DNA from: Flavobacteriales bacterium
GTDB taxonomy: Bacteria > Bacteroidota > Bacteroidia > Flavobacteriales_F > PHOS-HE28
Direction of reading: 5' to 3'
Assembly (NCBI GenBank): GCA_020852835.1
Contig: JADZAC010000030.1
Coordinates: 18,479 to 82,478 of the forward strand
Length of the DNA stretch: 64,000 nucleotides
Shown: positions 36,453-46,498 of the stretch, piece by piece
Numbering within the stretch: position 1 is the stretch's first letter
Layout: each line of letters starts with the position of its first letter
The notes under the pieces: model-generated
The model's input: only the letters and a program-made list of their open reading frames with translations
Told to the model about the DNA's origin: nothing
The model's database searches: none
Position numbers and translations under genes: made by a program

Positions 36453-37715
36453 TCACTTCATCCCCCCGATCAATGCCACCAGCGTTCGGTACAGCCCATC
36501 GAACTTGGTGAGCGGCAAGGTTTCCGAACGGTCATACACGTCGTGGTAGTGGCTTACGCCGCCCATGGTGTAGATGAAGATGGCCGGGATGCCCTTCTTG
36601 GCAAAGGGACAATGGTCGCTGTTGCAGGCAGGCCCCCGCGCCTTCACTTGGGGCAAGGCCTTGGTGCGGGTGTTGATGGTGAGCAGTTCGTTGTAGGCCT
36701 GTTGCTGTTCGGTGGCATTCACCACGGTGATGCCTTCCTCGCCGGTGCCGTTGAGGTCCAGGTTGATCACCAGTTTGACGCGGGCGAGGTCAAGCGGGCG
36801 GTCCACCACGAACCATTCACTGCCGCGCAGGCCGGCTTCTTCCCCGGCGAAGGCCACGAAGAGGATGTTGGTCTTGGCCCGGTGCTTCTTGAACCATTCG
36901 GCCAGGCTGAGCAGCATGCTCACGCCACTGGCGTTGTCGTTGGCCCCGGGGAAGAGCGCCTGGCCCATGCGGCCCAGGTGGTCGTAGTGGGCGGTGACCA
37001 GCAGCCAGTCCTTGCCCCTGCCCTTGGCCACGCCCCATACGTTGCGGGCGCGGTGCTTGGGGATGAAGCGGTTGGCCACTTGGATGGTGGCCATGGCGGC
37101 GGTGTCCGTGAGCAGGCCCTCGCGCACTTCAATGATGGCGTTGCGGGCCTGTGTGGAGGCCACGCTCCAGGTAAGTTTAGCGCCGCCCATGCGGATCACG
37201 GGCACCGTGCGGGAGAGTTCCTTTTCCAAGGCGGCATACAGCGCCAGCGTATCCGCATCGGTGGTTGGCGGGAAGTGCAGTACCACCGCATGGCCCATCA
37301 CCACGCCCAAGGTCAAGGCCTTGCGCTCCGGGGTCAACAGGTCGCGCAGGGTGAGGTGCACCAGCCTGAAGGTGCCGTTGGCGGTGCCCGAGGCGGGGTC
37401 CACGAGAAAATCCACGCCGGGCTCCAGCTGCCGCCCGTCCACGGAAAAACGGATGCTGTCCGGGAAGGCGTTCACCGGAAAGGAGAACGGCTCAAAGCGG
37501 GTGCCGTTGAGCTTGGCCAGGCCGATGCGGTCGAACTGCTTGGCGATCCATTCGGCCGCCAGGCTGTCGCCGCCGTTCACGTAGCCGCGGCCGTGCATGG
37601 CCGGTCCGGCCAGGGTGTCCACAAAGCGCATGGCCCGCTCCCTCACCGGGGGCGGTTCCTGGGCCGTTGCGGCAGCCGCGATCAAGAGGGTGGCGAACAG
37701 CAGCGGTGCGCGCAT
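36453..37715 (-). CDS. M28 family metallopeptidase, exported
   Basis: 420 residues with signal peptide [19 protein letters not shown]. Zinc ligands of the family are visible: His and Asp in LLVTAHYDHLG, Asp in GANDNASGVS, catalytic Glu pair in FAGEEAGLRGS, Asp in NLDLNGTGEEG and His in GGVSHYHDVYD. It is probably a periplasmic or secreted aminopeptidase. There is no T9SS sorting domain. Its start shares a base with the stop of the upstream gene (TGATG, 37713-37717), so translation is coupled. Confidence 0.9.
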   Translation of the reverse strand: MRAPLLFATLLIAAAATAQEPPPVRERAMRFVDTLAGPAMHGRGYVNGGDSLAAEWIAKQFDRIGLAKLNGTRFEPFSFPVNAFPDSIRFSVDGRQLEPGVDFLVDPASGTANGTFRLVHLTLRDLLTPERKALTLGVVMGHAVVLHFPPTTDADTLALYAALEKELSRTVPVIRMGGAKLTWSVASTQARNAIIEVREGLLTDTAAMATIQVANRFIPKHRARNVWGVAKGRGKDWLLVTAHYDHLGRMGQALFPGANDNASGVSMLLSLAEWFKKHRAKTNILFVAFAGEEAGLRGSEWFVVDRPLDLARVKLVINLDLNGTGEEGITVVNATEQQQAYNELLTINTRTKALPQVKARGPACNSDHCPFAKKGIPAIFIYTMGGVSHYHDVYDRSETLPLTKFDGLYRTLVALIGGMK

Positions 37716-38410
37716 CAGTGGAAGCGGCGTTGCAATAGGTCGGTGAACGCCGTGGTCACTTCCTCGGCCGGGGCCTTGGGCAGCTTGGCGATCACTTCGT
37801 TGTTGAAGTAATGGTGCGCGGCGTCCGCGGCGTTCATGGCATTGAGGGCGTCCAGTGCATCTTCATAGCGCTTGCGGTCGCCACCGAACAGTTCGGCCAC
37901 GAACCAGAACTTCTGGCTGAGCGCGATGGCCTTGCGCAGGTCGGCCACCGGCGCCTGCTCCAACTTGTCCGCCACGGTAACGGGGCGATCCACCGGGGAG
38001 AGCGGTGCGGCCTTGCCGCTTTCGGGTTTGGCGGCGGGTTGCTTGCCGGCTCTTTCCGCAGCAACCGGTGCTTCCGGCAACGGGCCTGCCACGTCCGGTG
38101 GCGCCGCGTGCTCCGTTTCGGCGATCGCGTCGATCAACGAGGTTTGCTGGGGGTGCACTTCCGGCGGGCGGGTATCCAAGCGGATGGCGGCCATGGGCGG
38201 CACCGAGGCCGCAGGCGGGGCAGCGGGCTCCGGTGCCGGAGCTGCAATGCCTGCGGTCACCGCCGTTTCACGCGCCTTGTGCCGCAGCACCACAAATCGT
38301 TCGTACACGGCCTGGGCGTTTTCCGTGCACCGCTCCAGCTCCTCCAAGTCCAGCTTTCCCAGCTCCAGCCGGCCCATCGCTTCCTGGAGGGAGCGGATCA
38401 GCTCATTCAT
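37715..38410 (-). CDS. Conserved hypothetical protein with Ala/Pro-rich linker
   Basis: 231 residues in three parts: an N-terminal helical piece ([20 protein letters not shown], a probable coiled coil to residue 45), a low-complexity Ala/Pro linker (about 55-140), and a conserved C-terminal helical domain ([40 protein letters not shown]). The plan suggests a scaffold or cell-cycle/chromosome-associated protein, but no function is known to me. The start MNELIRS is preferred over one 27 nt upstream. Coupled to the M28 gene by TGATG. Confidence 0.7.
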   Translation of the reverse strand: MNELIRSLQEAMGRLELGKLDLEELERCTENAQAVYERFVVLRHKARETAVTAGIAAPAPEPAAPPAASVPPMAAIRLDTRPPEVHPQQTSLIDAIAETEHAAPPDVAGPLPEAPVAAERAGKQPAAKPESGKAAPLSPVDRPVTVADKLEQAPVADLRKAIALSQKFWFVAELFGGDRKRYEDALDALNAMNAADAAHHYFNNEVIAKLPKAPAEEVTTAFTDLLQRRFH

Positions 38411-38537
38411 CCGTACTGGTGATCGTGGCTGCGGCATGGCATGGGGTCAGGGGCCTGCGAAATTCGTTAATTTCGTGCCGCTTACAAAAAAAGGACCGGC
38501 AGCGACGCTTCCGGCAACCGGCCCAGCCCTCCCTTCG

Positions 38538-39146
38538 ATGTTCCTGGAACAACGCGCCAGCCTCCACCCGCGCAGGGGCTGGATCGAAGTGGTGTGCGGC
38601 AGCATGTTCTCCGGCAAGACCGAGGAACTGATCCGCCGCATGCGGCGCGCCGAATACGCCAAGCAGCAGGTGGGCATCTTCAAACCCGCCACCGACAACC
38701 GCTACCACGACAGCGATGTGGTAAGCCACGACAAACGCATCATCGCCAGCACCCCCGTGCCCCACAGCGCGGCCATCCTGCCCTTGTCCGCCGGGCTGCA
38801 GGTGGTGGGCATCGATGAAGCCCAGTTCTTCGACGAGGCCTTGCCCCGCGTGTGCGAACAATTGGCCAACAGCGGCGTGCGCGTGATCATCGCCGGGCTC
38901 GACATGGACTTCCAGGGGCGGCCGTTCGGGCCCATGCCGCAACTGCTGGCCATCGCCGAATACGTCACCAAGGTGCACGCCATCTGCCTGCACTGCGGTG
39001 AACTGGCCCACTACAGCCATCGCACCACCGGCAGCGATCGGCTGATCCTGCTGGGCGAGACCGAAAGCTACGAGCCGCTCTGCCGCCAGTGCTACCAAGC
39101 GGCACGCGCGGAAAAGGACGGCAAGCGGAACACCCTGTTCAGTTGA
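38538..39146 (+). CDS. tdk: Thymidine kinase, type II
   Basis: 202 residues. P-loop [21 protein letters not shown] near residue 20, the DEAQFF motif (Walker B) near 95, and the lid zinc-binding Cys pairs CLHCGE and CRQCYQ near residues 155 and 185. It phosphorylates thymidine for dTTP salvage. Start [15 protein letters not shown]; the frame extends upstream over the neighbour without similarity. TAATTTCG, a -7-like element, lies at 38468-38475. The stop overlaps the murF-alr start (TGATG). Confidence 0.93.
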   Translation: MFLEQRASLHPRRGWIEVVCGSMFSGKTEELIRRMRRAEYAKQQVGIFKPATDNRYHDSDVVSHDKRIIASTPVPHSAAILPLSAGLQVVGIDEAQFFDEALPRVCEQLANSGVRVIIAGLDMDFQGRPFGPMPQLLAIAEYVTKVHAICLHCGELAHYSHRTTGSDRLILLGETESYEPLCRQCYQAARAEKDGKRNTLFS

Positions 39147-41599
39147 TGCCAGCAGCACCATTGGCCAGCGCTTTGGCCGCCGCCGCCGGCGGCACGCTGC
39201 TCGGACCCGACCGGCCCGTCCATCAACTGGCCATCGATTCGCGCCAGCCCCTCGAGCCTGCGGGCACCCTCTTCATCGCCCTGGAGGGAAAGCACCACAA
39301 CGGCCATCGCTATTTGCCCGAGCTGCGCGAACGCGGGGTGCAAGCTTTCCTGGTGCGCCAGGGTGCGGTGCAGGCCCTTCCCGGCGATAGCCTGATCGCC
39401 GTGCCCGACACGCTGCGGGCCTTGCAGGACATCGCCGCGTGGCACCGCGCACAGTTCAACCTGCCCGTGGTGGGCATCACCGGCAGCAACGGCAAGACCG
39501 TGGTGAAGGAATGGCTGAACCAACTGCTGGCCCCAGAGGAACGCATCGTGCGCAGCCCCGGCAGCTGGAACAGCCAAGTGGGCGTGCCGCTGAGCGTGTG
39601 GGCCATCGACGGCACGCACACGCTCGGCCTCTTCGAGGCGGGCATCAGCGAGCCGGGCGAGATGGACGCGCTGGCGCGGATCATCGCACCGGACGTCGGC
39701 ATCTTCACCAACATCGGCCCGGCGCACGGCGCGCACTTCGCCAGCGATGCGGCCAAGGCCGACGAAAAGGCCAAGCTCTTCCGCCGCGCCAAAACCGTGG
39801 TGTTCTGCAGCGACCACGCCGCGGTGCGCGAGGCGCTGAACAAGCTGCCCGGCGTGCAGCTGCTGGGCTGGGGGCGCAAGCACGATGCCGACCTGCGCAT
39901 CGTGGAAGAACACGCCAACGGCGACCGCAGCACACTGCAACTGCGTTGGAAAAATGAGCCGTTCCCCGTTGAACTGCCCTTCAGCGATGCGGCCTCGGTG
40001 GAGAACGCGCTGCACTGCATCACGCTGATGCTGCACTTGGGACGCAACAGGGAACAGGTGGCCGAACGCGTGCGGCAATTGCGGCCCGTGAGCATGCGGC
40101 TGGAAACACTGCCCGCGCTGAACAACGGCACCCTGCTGAACGACGCCTACAGCAACGACCTCGCCTCGCTCACCATCGCCCTAGGCCAACTGGCGCGCAC
40201 GGCCGCCGGGCGCACCAAGCTGGTGGTGCTCTCGGACATTGCCGACAGCGGCGAGGCCCCGGAGCAACGGCATGCGCACATCACCGGGCTGCTGCGTTCG
40301 GCCGGCGTGGAACACGTGATCGCCATCGGCCCCGCCATGCGCGAACACGCCGCGCTGTTCCCGGCGGGAACACGCTTCTTCGACGATGCCGTTGCGTTGC
40401 TGCACGCCTTGCCGGAGCCTCCGGTGAACGGCGCCGTGACGTTGGTGAAGGGTGCCCGCAGCTTCGGGCTGGAACGCGTGGTGGCGCGCTGGGAGGAACG
40501 CACGCACGGCACGGTGATGGAGGTGGACCTGGAGGCCATGCGCCACAACTTGAACCACTACCGTGAGCTGTGCGGGCCGCAGGTGCGCATCATGGGCATG
40601 GTGAAGGCCGGCGGTTACGGCAGCGGCGCAGTGGAGATGGCGCGCTTCCTTGCGCACGAACAGGTGGCCTGGCTCGGCGTGGCCTACGCCGACGAGGGCA
40701 TTGAGCTGCGCCGCCAGGGCGTCCGCACGCCGGTACTGGTGATGAACCCCGAGCCGGTGCCCATGGAAACTTTGCACCGCTACCAGCTGGAAGCCGAGGT
40801 GTACGATGCATGCTCACTGAAAGCAGCCATGGACTTCGCGGCACACGTGCCGGATGCGCCGGCCGTACACCTGAAGTTGGATACCGGTATGCACCGCTTG
40901 GGCTTTCTGCCCGAGGACCTGCCCGAACTGCTGGAAGCGCTGCGTAGCACGAAGCACCTGCGCGTGGCCAGCATCTTCTCACACCTGGCCGCCAGCGAAG
41001 ACCCGCAGCACGATGCCTTCACACGCGGGCAGATCGCGCTCTTCCGGGAGTTGTCCGCGCAGCTCGCCGGTGCGCTGGGCTACGCCCCCCTGCTGCACAT
41101 CGCCAACTCCGCCGCCGCCACGCGCTTCCCCGAAGCCCGGTTGGACATGGTGCGCCTGGGCATCGGCCTGCATGGCATCGGTGCGAACGCGCAAGAGACC
41201 GCCCTGCTGCGACCGGTGGAAACGCTGCGCACGGTGATCGCCCAATTGAAGGAACTGGCCGCAGGCGAAAGTGTGAGCTACGGCCGAAAAACCATGCTCA
41301 CCAAGCCGGCCCGCATCGCCGTGCTGCCCATCGGCTATGCCGACGGGCTTTCACGCCGCCTCGGCGAAGGCCGCGGCCGCGTGTGGGTCCACGGCCAGGA
41401 AGCGCGCACCGTAGGCGCAGTGTGCATGGACATGTGCATGGTGGACGTTACCGGCATCCCTTGCGCAACGGGCGATGATGCCTTTGTGTTCTCCCCTCAG
41501 CACCCTGTGCAGGATTACGCACGCGACCTCGGCACCATTCCCTACGAAGCGCTCACCAGCATCAGCCCCAGGGTGAAAAGGGTGTTTGTGAGGGAGTGA
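39146..41599 (+). CDS. Bifunctional UDP-MurNAc-tripeptide:D-Ala-D-Ala ligase / alanine racemase
   Basis: 817 residues. The N-terminal ~450 are MurF: GITGSNGKTVVKEW is the ATP site, followed by SWNSQVGVPLSVW, FEAGISEPGEMDAL, NIGPAHG, and LLNDAYSNDLASL. The C-terminal ~365 are a PLP-dependent alanine racemase: PLP Lys in MVKAGGYGSG (the usual consensus is KAnAYGhG), KLDTGMHRLGF, and the second catalytic Tyr in SVSYGRKTML. The fusion supplies D-Ala and joins D-Ala-D-Ala to the peptidoglycan precursor, and is typical for Bacteroidota. It starts in the tdk stop (TGATG at 39144-39148), so the two genes are translationally coupled. Confidence 0.95.
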   Translation: MPAAPLASALAAAAGGTLLGPDRPVHQLAIDSRQPLEPAGTLFIALEGKHHNGHRYLPELRERGVQAFLVRQGAVQALPGDSLIAVPDTLRALQDIAAWHRAQFNLPVVGITGSNGKTVVKEWLNQLLAPEERIVRSPGSWNSQVGVPLSVWAIDGTHTLGLFEAGISEPGEMDALARIIAPDVGIFTNIGPAHGAHFASDAAKADEKAKLFRRAKTVVFCSDHAAVREALNKLPGVQLLGWGRKHDADLRIVEEHANGDRSTLQLRWKNEPFPVELPFSDAASVENALHCITLMLHLGRNREQVAERVRQLRPVSMRLETLPALNNGTLLNDAYSNDLASLTIALGQLARTAAGRTKLVVLSDIADSGEAPEQRHAHITGLLRSAGVEHVIAIGPAMREHAALFPAGTRFFDDAVALLHALPEPPVNGAVTLVKGARSFGLERVVARWEERTHGTVMEVDLEAMRHNLNHYRELCGPQVRIMGMVKAGGYGSGAVEMARFLAHEQVAWLGVAYADEGIELRRQGVRTPVLVMNPEPVPMETLHRYQLEAEVYDACSLKAAMDFAAHVPDAPAVHLKLDTGMHRLGFLPEDLPELLEALRSTKHLRVASIFSHLAASEDPQHDAFTRGQIALFRELSAQLAGALGYAPLLHIANSAAATRFPEARLDMVRLGIGLHGIGANAQETALLRPVETLRTVIAQLKELAAGESVSYGRKTMLTKPARIAVLPIGYADGLSRRLGEGRGRVWVHGQEARTVGAVCMDMCMVDVTGIPCATGDDAFVFSPQHPVQDYARDLGTIPYEALTSISPRVKRVFVRE

Positions 41600-41658
41600 A
41601 GGAATCTCCTTCCGCCAGTTGTAGTTCCTGCACCGTGCGTTGGTGAAGTAGCGACCGG

Positions 41659-42081
41659 CTATTCGGCCTTCCGCGTCTTCTCCCCCAGCAGGTCCATCAG
41701 CCGGTCGGCGAGCTTGTGCAGCAATGCGATGTGTGCATCGTACTGCGCGGCTATCCGGTCCAGTACCTCCTGCGGCACCACGTGCACCGTGTTATGGTAT
41801 GCGCCATTCGCCCCGTGCTCCACTTTGCTGTCATGCACGTGCAGCACAAATGGATCAGGGCTGAGCAACCATTCCATGCTCACCTTGTACAACTCCGCCA
41901 CTTTGCGAAGCTCCCCGATGTGGATCCGGTCCTCATCCTTTTCCCAGCGGCTCACCGTGGGCTGCGCCACGCCCAGCGCCTCGGCAACGAACTGCTGCGT
42001 GTAATTGTGCGCGGCCCGCAGGATGCGCAGTTTCGAACCCATCAGGATCCCATTCTCCGCTTCCACGCCAGGATTTCGCAT
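41659..42081 (-). CDS. XRE-family HTH transcriptional regulator
   Basis: 140 residues. A helix-turn-helix of the lambda-Cro/XRE type spans about residues 17-72 (KLRILRAAHNYTQQFVAEAL, QPTVSRWEKDED, LRKVAELYKVSMEWLL). The C-terminal part forms amphipathic helices (VPQEVLDRIAAQYDAHIALL) that may dimerise. It is transcribed divergently from the secreted-protein operon at 42261 and could regulate it. Start at 42081 is supported by a perfect -7 element ending 7 nt upstream; ATG 42042 (MGSKLRIL) is the alternative. Confidence 0.85.
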   Translation of the reverse strand: MRNPGVEAENGILMGSKLRILRAAHNYTQQFVAEALGVAQPTVSRWEKDEDRIHIGELRKVAELYKVSMEWLLSPDPFVLHVHDSKVEHGANGAYHNTVHVVPQEVLDRIAAQYDAHIALLHKLADRLMDLLGEKTRKAE

Positions 42082-42088
42082 GATGCGC

Positions 42089-42096
42089 CAAAACTA
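42089..42096 (-). promoter_or_regulatory. -7 element 7 nt before the XRE regulator start
   Basis: The minus strand reads TAGTTTTG, a perfect TAnnTTTG, then seven bases to ATG 42081. Confidence 0.55.
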
Positions 42097-42150
42097 TTCA
42101 CCAGCGGCATATTTTATTCAGGATAGGCCCTTGTTATGGGATCGGCCCCC

Positions 42151-42180
42151 GAAACCTTCGCTTCACCGTAGCGAAGTTTC
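42151..42180. promoter_or_regulatory. Inverted repeat in the divergent regulator/operon spacer
   Basis: GAAACcTTCGCT (42151-42162) and AGCGAAgTTTC (42170-42180) form an imperfect hairpin or operator-like dyad between the XRE gene and the secreted-protein operon. Binding by the XRE regulator is an untested possibility. Confidence 0.45.
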
Positions 42181-42260
42181 TGCGGCTCATGGAAGTTCAG
42201 GCATCCACCCAAACCCCCATACCAATGCAGATCGATATACCAAGTTCACCGGCACGGAAC

Positions 42261-45047
42261 ATGCACCGGGCGGCCACCCTGTTTCTTTCCACCTCTCTGG
42301 CATGCGGCATGGCCCTCGCCCAATACATACCGCCGGATCACTTGGGCGGCGAGCACCAAGGCACGGACGTGCTGCGCAAGAACAATGGGCAGGTGTATGA
42401 TACCGACGGCAACCAGCGGCGCGATGTGAAAGCCTATTTTGAAGGTTCGCCCGTGGGCATCTACCTTCGGGATTCCAGCCGGGTATCCTTTACCTACGCC
42501 ACGATGTTCATGGACAGCGCCATTGCGGACACCTCCTACCGGGTGGACATGGCCTTCAGCGGGGCAAAGCCCAAGAACCCGCAGTTGCTGCTGCCAGCGC
42601 CGGGCCTGGCCAATTACTATCGCGGCGAGCATGCCACGGAATTAGTGCCCGCGTACTACCGGGGCATTTACAAGGAGGTGCTCTACCGCATCGACATGCA
42701 CCTGTACGCCAGCAATGGCGGGCCGCGCATGGCCTTCGTGGTGCGCCCCGGCGGCAATCCCTCGGCCATCAAACTGATGTTCAACGGGCAGGACAGCTTG
42801 GGCATCGATTGGCTGGGTTCCTTGAATGTGTACCTCAGCGGCAAATGGGTGGAACTGAAACAGGCCACCGCCTACCAAGTGACCAGCGGCGGGACCATGG
42901 TGGATGTGCCTTGGACTCCGCAATGGGTGCATGAGAACGGCACTGTATACGCCACGCTCAGCTTCGGGGATTATGACCCTGCATTACCCTTGGTCCTTCA
43001 AATTGGATACGCAGCCATGGGCGGCGGCGGCCCGGACCAGCGCGACATGAACTGGAGCACCTACGTGGGCGGCGCTGGCGATGACGAACTGACCTGCGTG
43101 GAAACGGATGAAAATGGCAATGCCTATACCTGCGGGCACACGTTGGCTGCTGATTTTCCGGTGGATCCGGGAAATGCGCACTATGATCCGTTCATTGGCG
43201 ATTTTGCAGGCCATGATGATGCCGTGATCATGAAGTTTGACGGCCCCAGCAAGCGCGTGGAATGGGCTACTTATTACAACGGCGTGGTGCCCAGCCCGGT
43301 TATCAACCCGAACCCGGATGAACTCCATGCCCGCACCGAGGCCCGCAAACTGGCCGTGTACACGTGGCCCAACCCCGATAAGCAATATGTCTTCGCCACC
43401 GGCGTGACCAATTGCGCGGATTTCGCCTCTGACGCAAATAGTCAGTCCATTTTTTCAAGTGCCTTCCAAGAGGGGTACAGCGGTGGGCGTACCCGTATGT
43501 GGGTGGCGGCATTTACGAAAGAGCAAGGAGTGCGACATTGGGCCACTACCCACGGGCAGGGCAATGGCCAGTACGATAGCCGGGAAGAGGGCTTGGCCAT
43601 CGCCATCAACCAGGCGGGCCAGTTGGCCGTGGGCGGCCGCCTGCACCGCACAGTAAACTACAGCGTGGCCAACCCGGTGTTCCCCGTGGTGACGCCTGCG
43701 GGTGCCTACAACCACAGCGGCAATACCGGCGGGGCCTTCATCATGTCCTTCAATGCGGATTTCACCATCCGCTGGGCAAGTACCTTGGGCAACTATGACC
43801 AGGTGGCCTACACCCAGCTCACCGACCTGCGGTATGAATCCACCGGACGCTGGTTGTGGTTCACCGGCATCAGTTCCGGGAACCTCTCCACACTTGACCT
43901 TGTGTCGCCCACGGGCAGTTACTCCAACCAATTCGGAACGGTGATGGTCGGGGAGTTCAATATGATCACCGGGCCAGGCTTGGCCTACTGCACCCGCTGG
44001 GGCGGTGGTCCCATCACGGACCCCTCCAGCCTGGCTTATGGCCTGGACTTTGACGGCAAGTACATGTGGGTGGTGGGCGGCACCCGGCGGTCCGCCGTTA
44101 CGGAAGCGGATGCACCGTTGCCCACTGGCCCCTCCACCATTTACCACAGCTTGGTGAACGCCAGCGACCCACCGCCCGGCAACCCCTGCGACGGCTTTAT
44201 CCTGAAGTTTGACGTTGCGCAGCACACCCTCCTGTACGGCACGCTGATCGGCGGCAACAAGTATGACATGCTGCTGGACGTGGGCCATGATGCGGATCAT
44301 GTGTATATCACAGGCGAAAGCCGCAGCACCGGCGGCTTTGCGACGGACCTGAGCCCCTTGCGCTACTTCCAACCCATGAACAGCAACGTGAACACCCGCG
44401 ATGCGGTGGTGTTGGCCATCCGTTCAGGCGATGCGGCCCCGGAGATGATGTGGCGCACCGCGTATGGCGGCACCGCCAGCGAGCGTGGTTGGGGCATTGC
44501 CGGCAGCATGGCGCAGCCTAGCGATGTGTACCTAGTGGGCGGTGCGGCTTCCCAGCCTTTCCAACTGTTCCCGCTCCATGAGTTCAGCACCACCAGCACG
44601 CTGGACTATTACCAGCCCCTGAATCTCTCGGGCGCGGGTGCCAGCGGTTCGCTCAATTCCTGGTACCGGTTTGAATGGGGCCTTGATTTCGAGAACGGCA
44701 CCTTGGGGTTTGCTTCCCCCGAGGCCAGTTACCAGGGGCACGATGGGTTCATCGCCTCCTTTGCGGCCTACCATCCCGTTGGTGTGTGGGAACAGGAGGG
44801 AAATGTTTCCGGTAATGGATTGCTTGTCACACCGCTGCCCGGATACGGCCAATGGGCAGTACACTTCCCCAATGCCGGGGAATGGAAGCTGATGGCCTTT
44901 AACGCCGCAGGCCAGGTTGTGGGGGATTGGCCATCCCACGGCACTTCCACGACAGTGGACCTTACTGGACTGGCTCCAGGCATATACTTGCTGCAGGCAA
45001 TGACAGCGACCGGCAAAACGCTAAGCACCAAGCTGGCCAAGCCATGA
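42261..45047 (+). CDS. SBBP-repeat (DUF7948-type) T9SS type A secreted protein
   Basis: 928 residues from MHRAATLFLSTSLACGMALAQ, a clear signal peptide; ATGs at 42189 and 42225 would add a non-signal extension. N-terminal domain (about 22-260) resembles DUF7948; then SBBP-type beta-propeller repeats (NWSTYVGGAGDDELTCVETD, WRTAYGGTASERGW). The C-terminus (LMAFNAAGQVVGDWPS, APGIYLLQAM) is a T9SS type A sorting domain. It is the intact relative of the gene at 27217-29790 and leads a three-gene operon coupled by ATGA overlaps. The role at the cell surface is unknown. Confidence 0.85.
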   Translation: MHRAATLFLSTSLACGMALAQYIPPDHLGGEHQGTDVLRKNNGQVYDTDGNQRRDVKAYFEGSPVGIYLRDSSRVSFTYATMFMDSAIADTSYRVDMAFSGAKPKNPQLLLPAPGLANYYRGEHATELVPAYYRGIYKEVLYRIDMHLYASNGGPRMAFVVRPGGNPSAIKLMFNGQDSLGIDWLGSLNVYLSGKWVELKQATAYQVTSGGTMVDVPWTPQWVHENGTVYATLSFGDYDPALPLVLQIGYAAMGGGGPDQRDMNWSTYVGGAGDDELTCVETDENGNAYTCGHTLAADFPVDPGNAHYDPFIGDFAGHDDAVIMKFDGPSKRVEWATYYNGVVPSPVINPNPDELHARTEARKLAVYTWPNPDKQYVFATGVTNCADFASDANSQSIFSSAFQEGYSGGRTRMWVAAFTKEQGVRHWATTHGQGNGQYDSREEGLAIAINQAGQLAVGGRLHRTVNYSVANPVFPVVTPAGAYNHSGNTGGAFIMSFNADFTIRWASTLGNYDQVAYTQLTDLRYESTGRWLWFTGISSGNLSTLDLVSPTGSYSNQFGTVMVGEFNMITGPGLAYCTRWGGGPITDPSSLAYGLDFDGKYMWVVGGTRRSAVTEADAPLPTGPSTIYHSLVNASDPPPGNPCDGFILKFDVAQHTLLYGTLIGGNKYDMLLDVGHDADHVYITGESRSTGGFATDLSPLRYFQPMNSNVNTRDAVVLAIRSGDAAPEMMWRTAYGGTASERGWGIAGSMAQPSDVYLVGGAASQPFQLFPLHEFSTTSTLDYYQPLNLSGAGASGSLNSWYRFEWGLDFENGTLGFASPEASYQGHDGFIASFAAYHPVGVWEQEGNVSGNGLLVTPLPGYGQWAVHFPNAGEWKLMAFNAAGQVVGDWPSHGTSTTVDLTGLAPGIYLLQAMTATGKTLSTKLAKP

Positions 45048-46498
45048 AACGGATTGTTGGAGTTGCCACCGCCGCACTGCTCAGTGCGGCGGTGGCCAAC
45101 GCCCAGTACTGGAAGGCGCTGGGCAAGGGAACCATCGGCCCAACTGAAATTCAAACGCTGTACGGAGATAGCAGCTCCAATAGTCTGCTTGCGGGAGGCA
45201 CGTTCATGTGGATCATGAACGAAAACGATACCGTGCTTGGCATGGGCCAAGCTGCATGGGATGGAACCAGGTGGGATAGCGTAGCCACGCGGATACAACC
45301 TATTTCTGGAAACAATTCAACCAATCAAACGCATTGGTTTCTGCGCTTTGAAGGGCGGTTGTATGCGTGCGGCTTCTTTGGCTTTCAAAATTCGGATGGC
45401 ACATGGAACAACAACTTGGCCAGACTTGATGAGGTTAACCAGCATTGGGAGAACTTGGGGTGTAACTATCAATTCATGACCGGCCTTACAACACTGGTCC
45501 CCAAGCAACCCCAAACCACTCTTTACGCCACGGGCTACATGGGCAGCATCTGCGGCTACCCGGAAAGTTGTGTGTTCCGCTATGATGGCAGTGCCTTCCA
45601 TGTGTGGGAGCCCTTCAACCTGATCCCAGACGGGAACGACAACTACGTAGGCACCATCTTCGATTTCCAGGGCAAGACCTACATGACCTGCAGTCTGCCG
45701 GACCCGGTGGACGGTTCGGGCTTCGTGAGCTTTCTGCGCTGGAACGGCTCTATTTGGGAGCATGTGCCCGGCTGGAACACTTTGAGCCCCATCAAGGAGA
45801 TACTCATACACGATGACACGCTTTACGTGGCGGGCACCTTCTCCCTTGCGGACGGAGGACCGGGCAATTTGGTGGCCGCCTTCAGCAATGACCAGTGGAA
45901 CAACATGGATGGAGGACTCCAGTATCTCTGGGCACCCATGAGTGGAGCGGCCCTCGACCTCGAGTGGTTTCATGGCGAGCTTTGGGCAAGCGGGTTTTTC
46001 AACCGGGCCTCAGACATGCCGGCCAGTAGCATAGCCAAGTGGAACGGCCACCAATGGTGTGTACCTCCAGGCGATTTCCGGCAGACCAATTACAATGAAA
46101 TAGCCAGACTGGTGGACATGACGGTGTGGCGCGACAGCCTGTATGTATGCGGCAGCATAGCCTATATTGATTGGCAGCCGGCTTATCAAGTGGCGCAATG
46201 GATCGGCGGCGATGCGATGGGGGATTGCAGCACGGTGGGGATGGATGAAGCAGGTGGGCAAGTGGGCCATTTAACGGCCACTCCCCTGCCTGGAGGCACC
46301 GCATGGCGTGTGCAATTCCCGTACGCGGGCAACTGGGTGCTGGATGTGTATGATGCGCTGGGACGCCACATCATGCAAAACCACAGCAATGGCAAGGCCA
46401 TGGAGTTGAACCTACCCGCTGGCCCCGCCGGTGTATTGATACTGCGGGCCTGTGGCGAGGAGGGTACAATCTACCAAGCTAAACTATTGAGGCCATGA
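45044..46498 (+). CDS. Secreted repeat protein with T9SS-type C-terminus, paralogue 1
   Basis: 484 residues. Signal peptide MKRIVGVATAALLSAAVANAQ, then kelch/propeller-like repeats built from a quantity statement and a name (FMWIMNENDTVLGMGQAAWD, IHDDTLYVAGTFSLADGG, WRDSLYVCGSIAYID). The C-terminus (VLDVYDALGRHIMQN, GVLILRACGEEG) resembles a type A sorting domain. It overlaps the preceding and following genes by ATGA. About half of its residues match the next gene by eye, so the two arose by tandem duplication. A truncated third relative is at 26735-27213. Confidence 0.8.
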   Translation: MKRIVGVATAALLSAAVANAQYWKALGKGTIGPTEIQTLYGDSSSNSLLAGGTFMWIMNENDTVLGMGQAAWDGTRWDSVATRIQPISGNNSTNQTHWFLRFEGRLYACGFFGFQNSDGTWNNNLARLDEVNQHWENLGCNYQFMTGLTTLVPKQPQTTLYATGYMGSICGYPESCVFRYDGSAFHVWEPFNLIPDGNDNYVGTIFDFQGKTYMTCSLPDPVDGSGFVSFLRWNGSIWEHVPGWNTLSPIKEILIHDDTLYVAGTFSLADGGPGNLVAAFSNDQWNNMDGGLQYLWAPMSGAALDLEWFHGELWASGFFNRASDMPASSIAKWNGHQWCVPPGDFRQTNYNEIARLVDMTVWRDSLYVCGSIAYIDWQPAYQVAQWIGGDAMGDCSTVGMDEAGGQVGHLTATPLPGGTAWRVQFPYAGNWVLDVYDALGRHIMQNHSNGKAMELNLPAGPAGVLILRACGEEGTIYQAKLLRP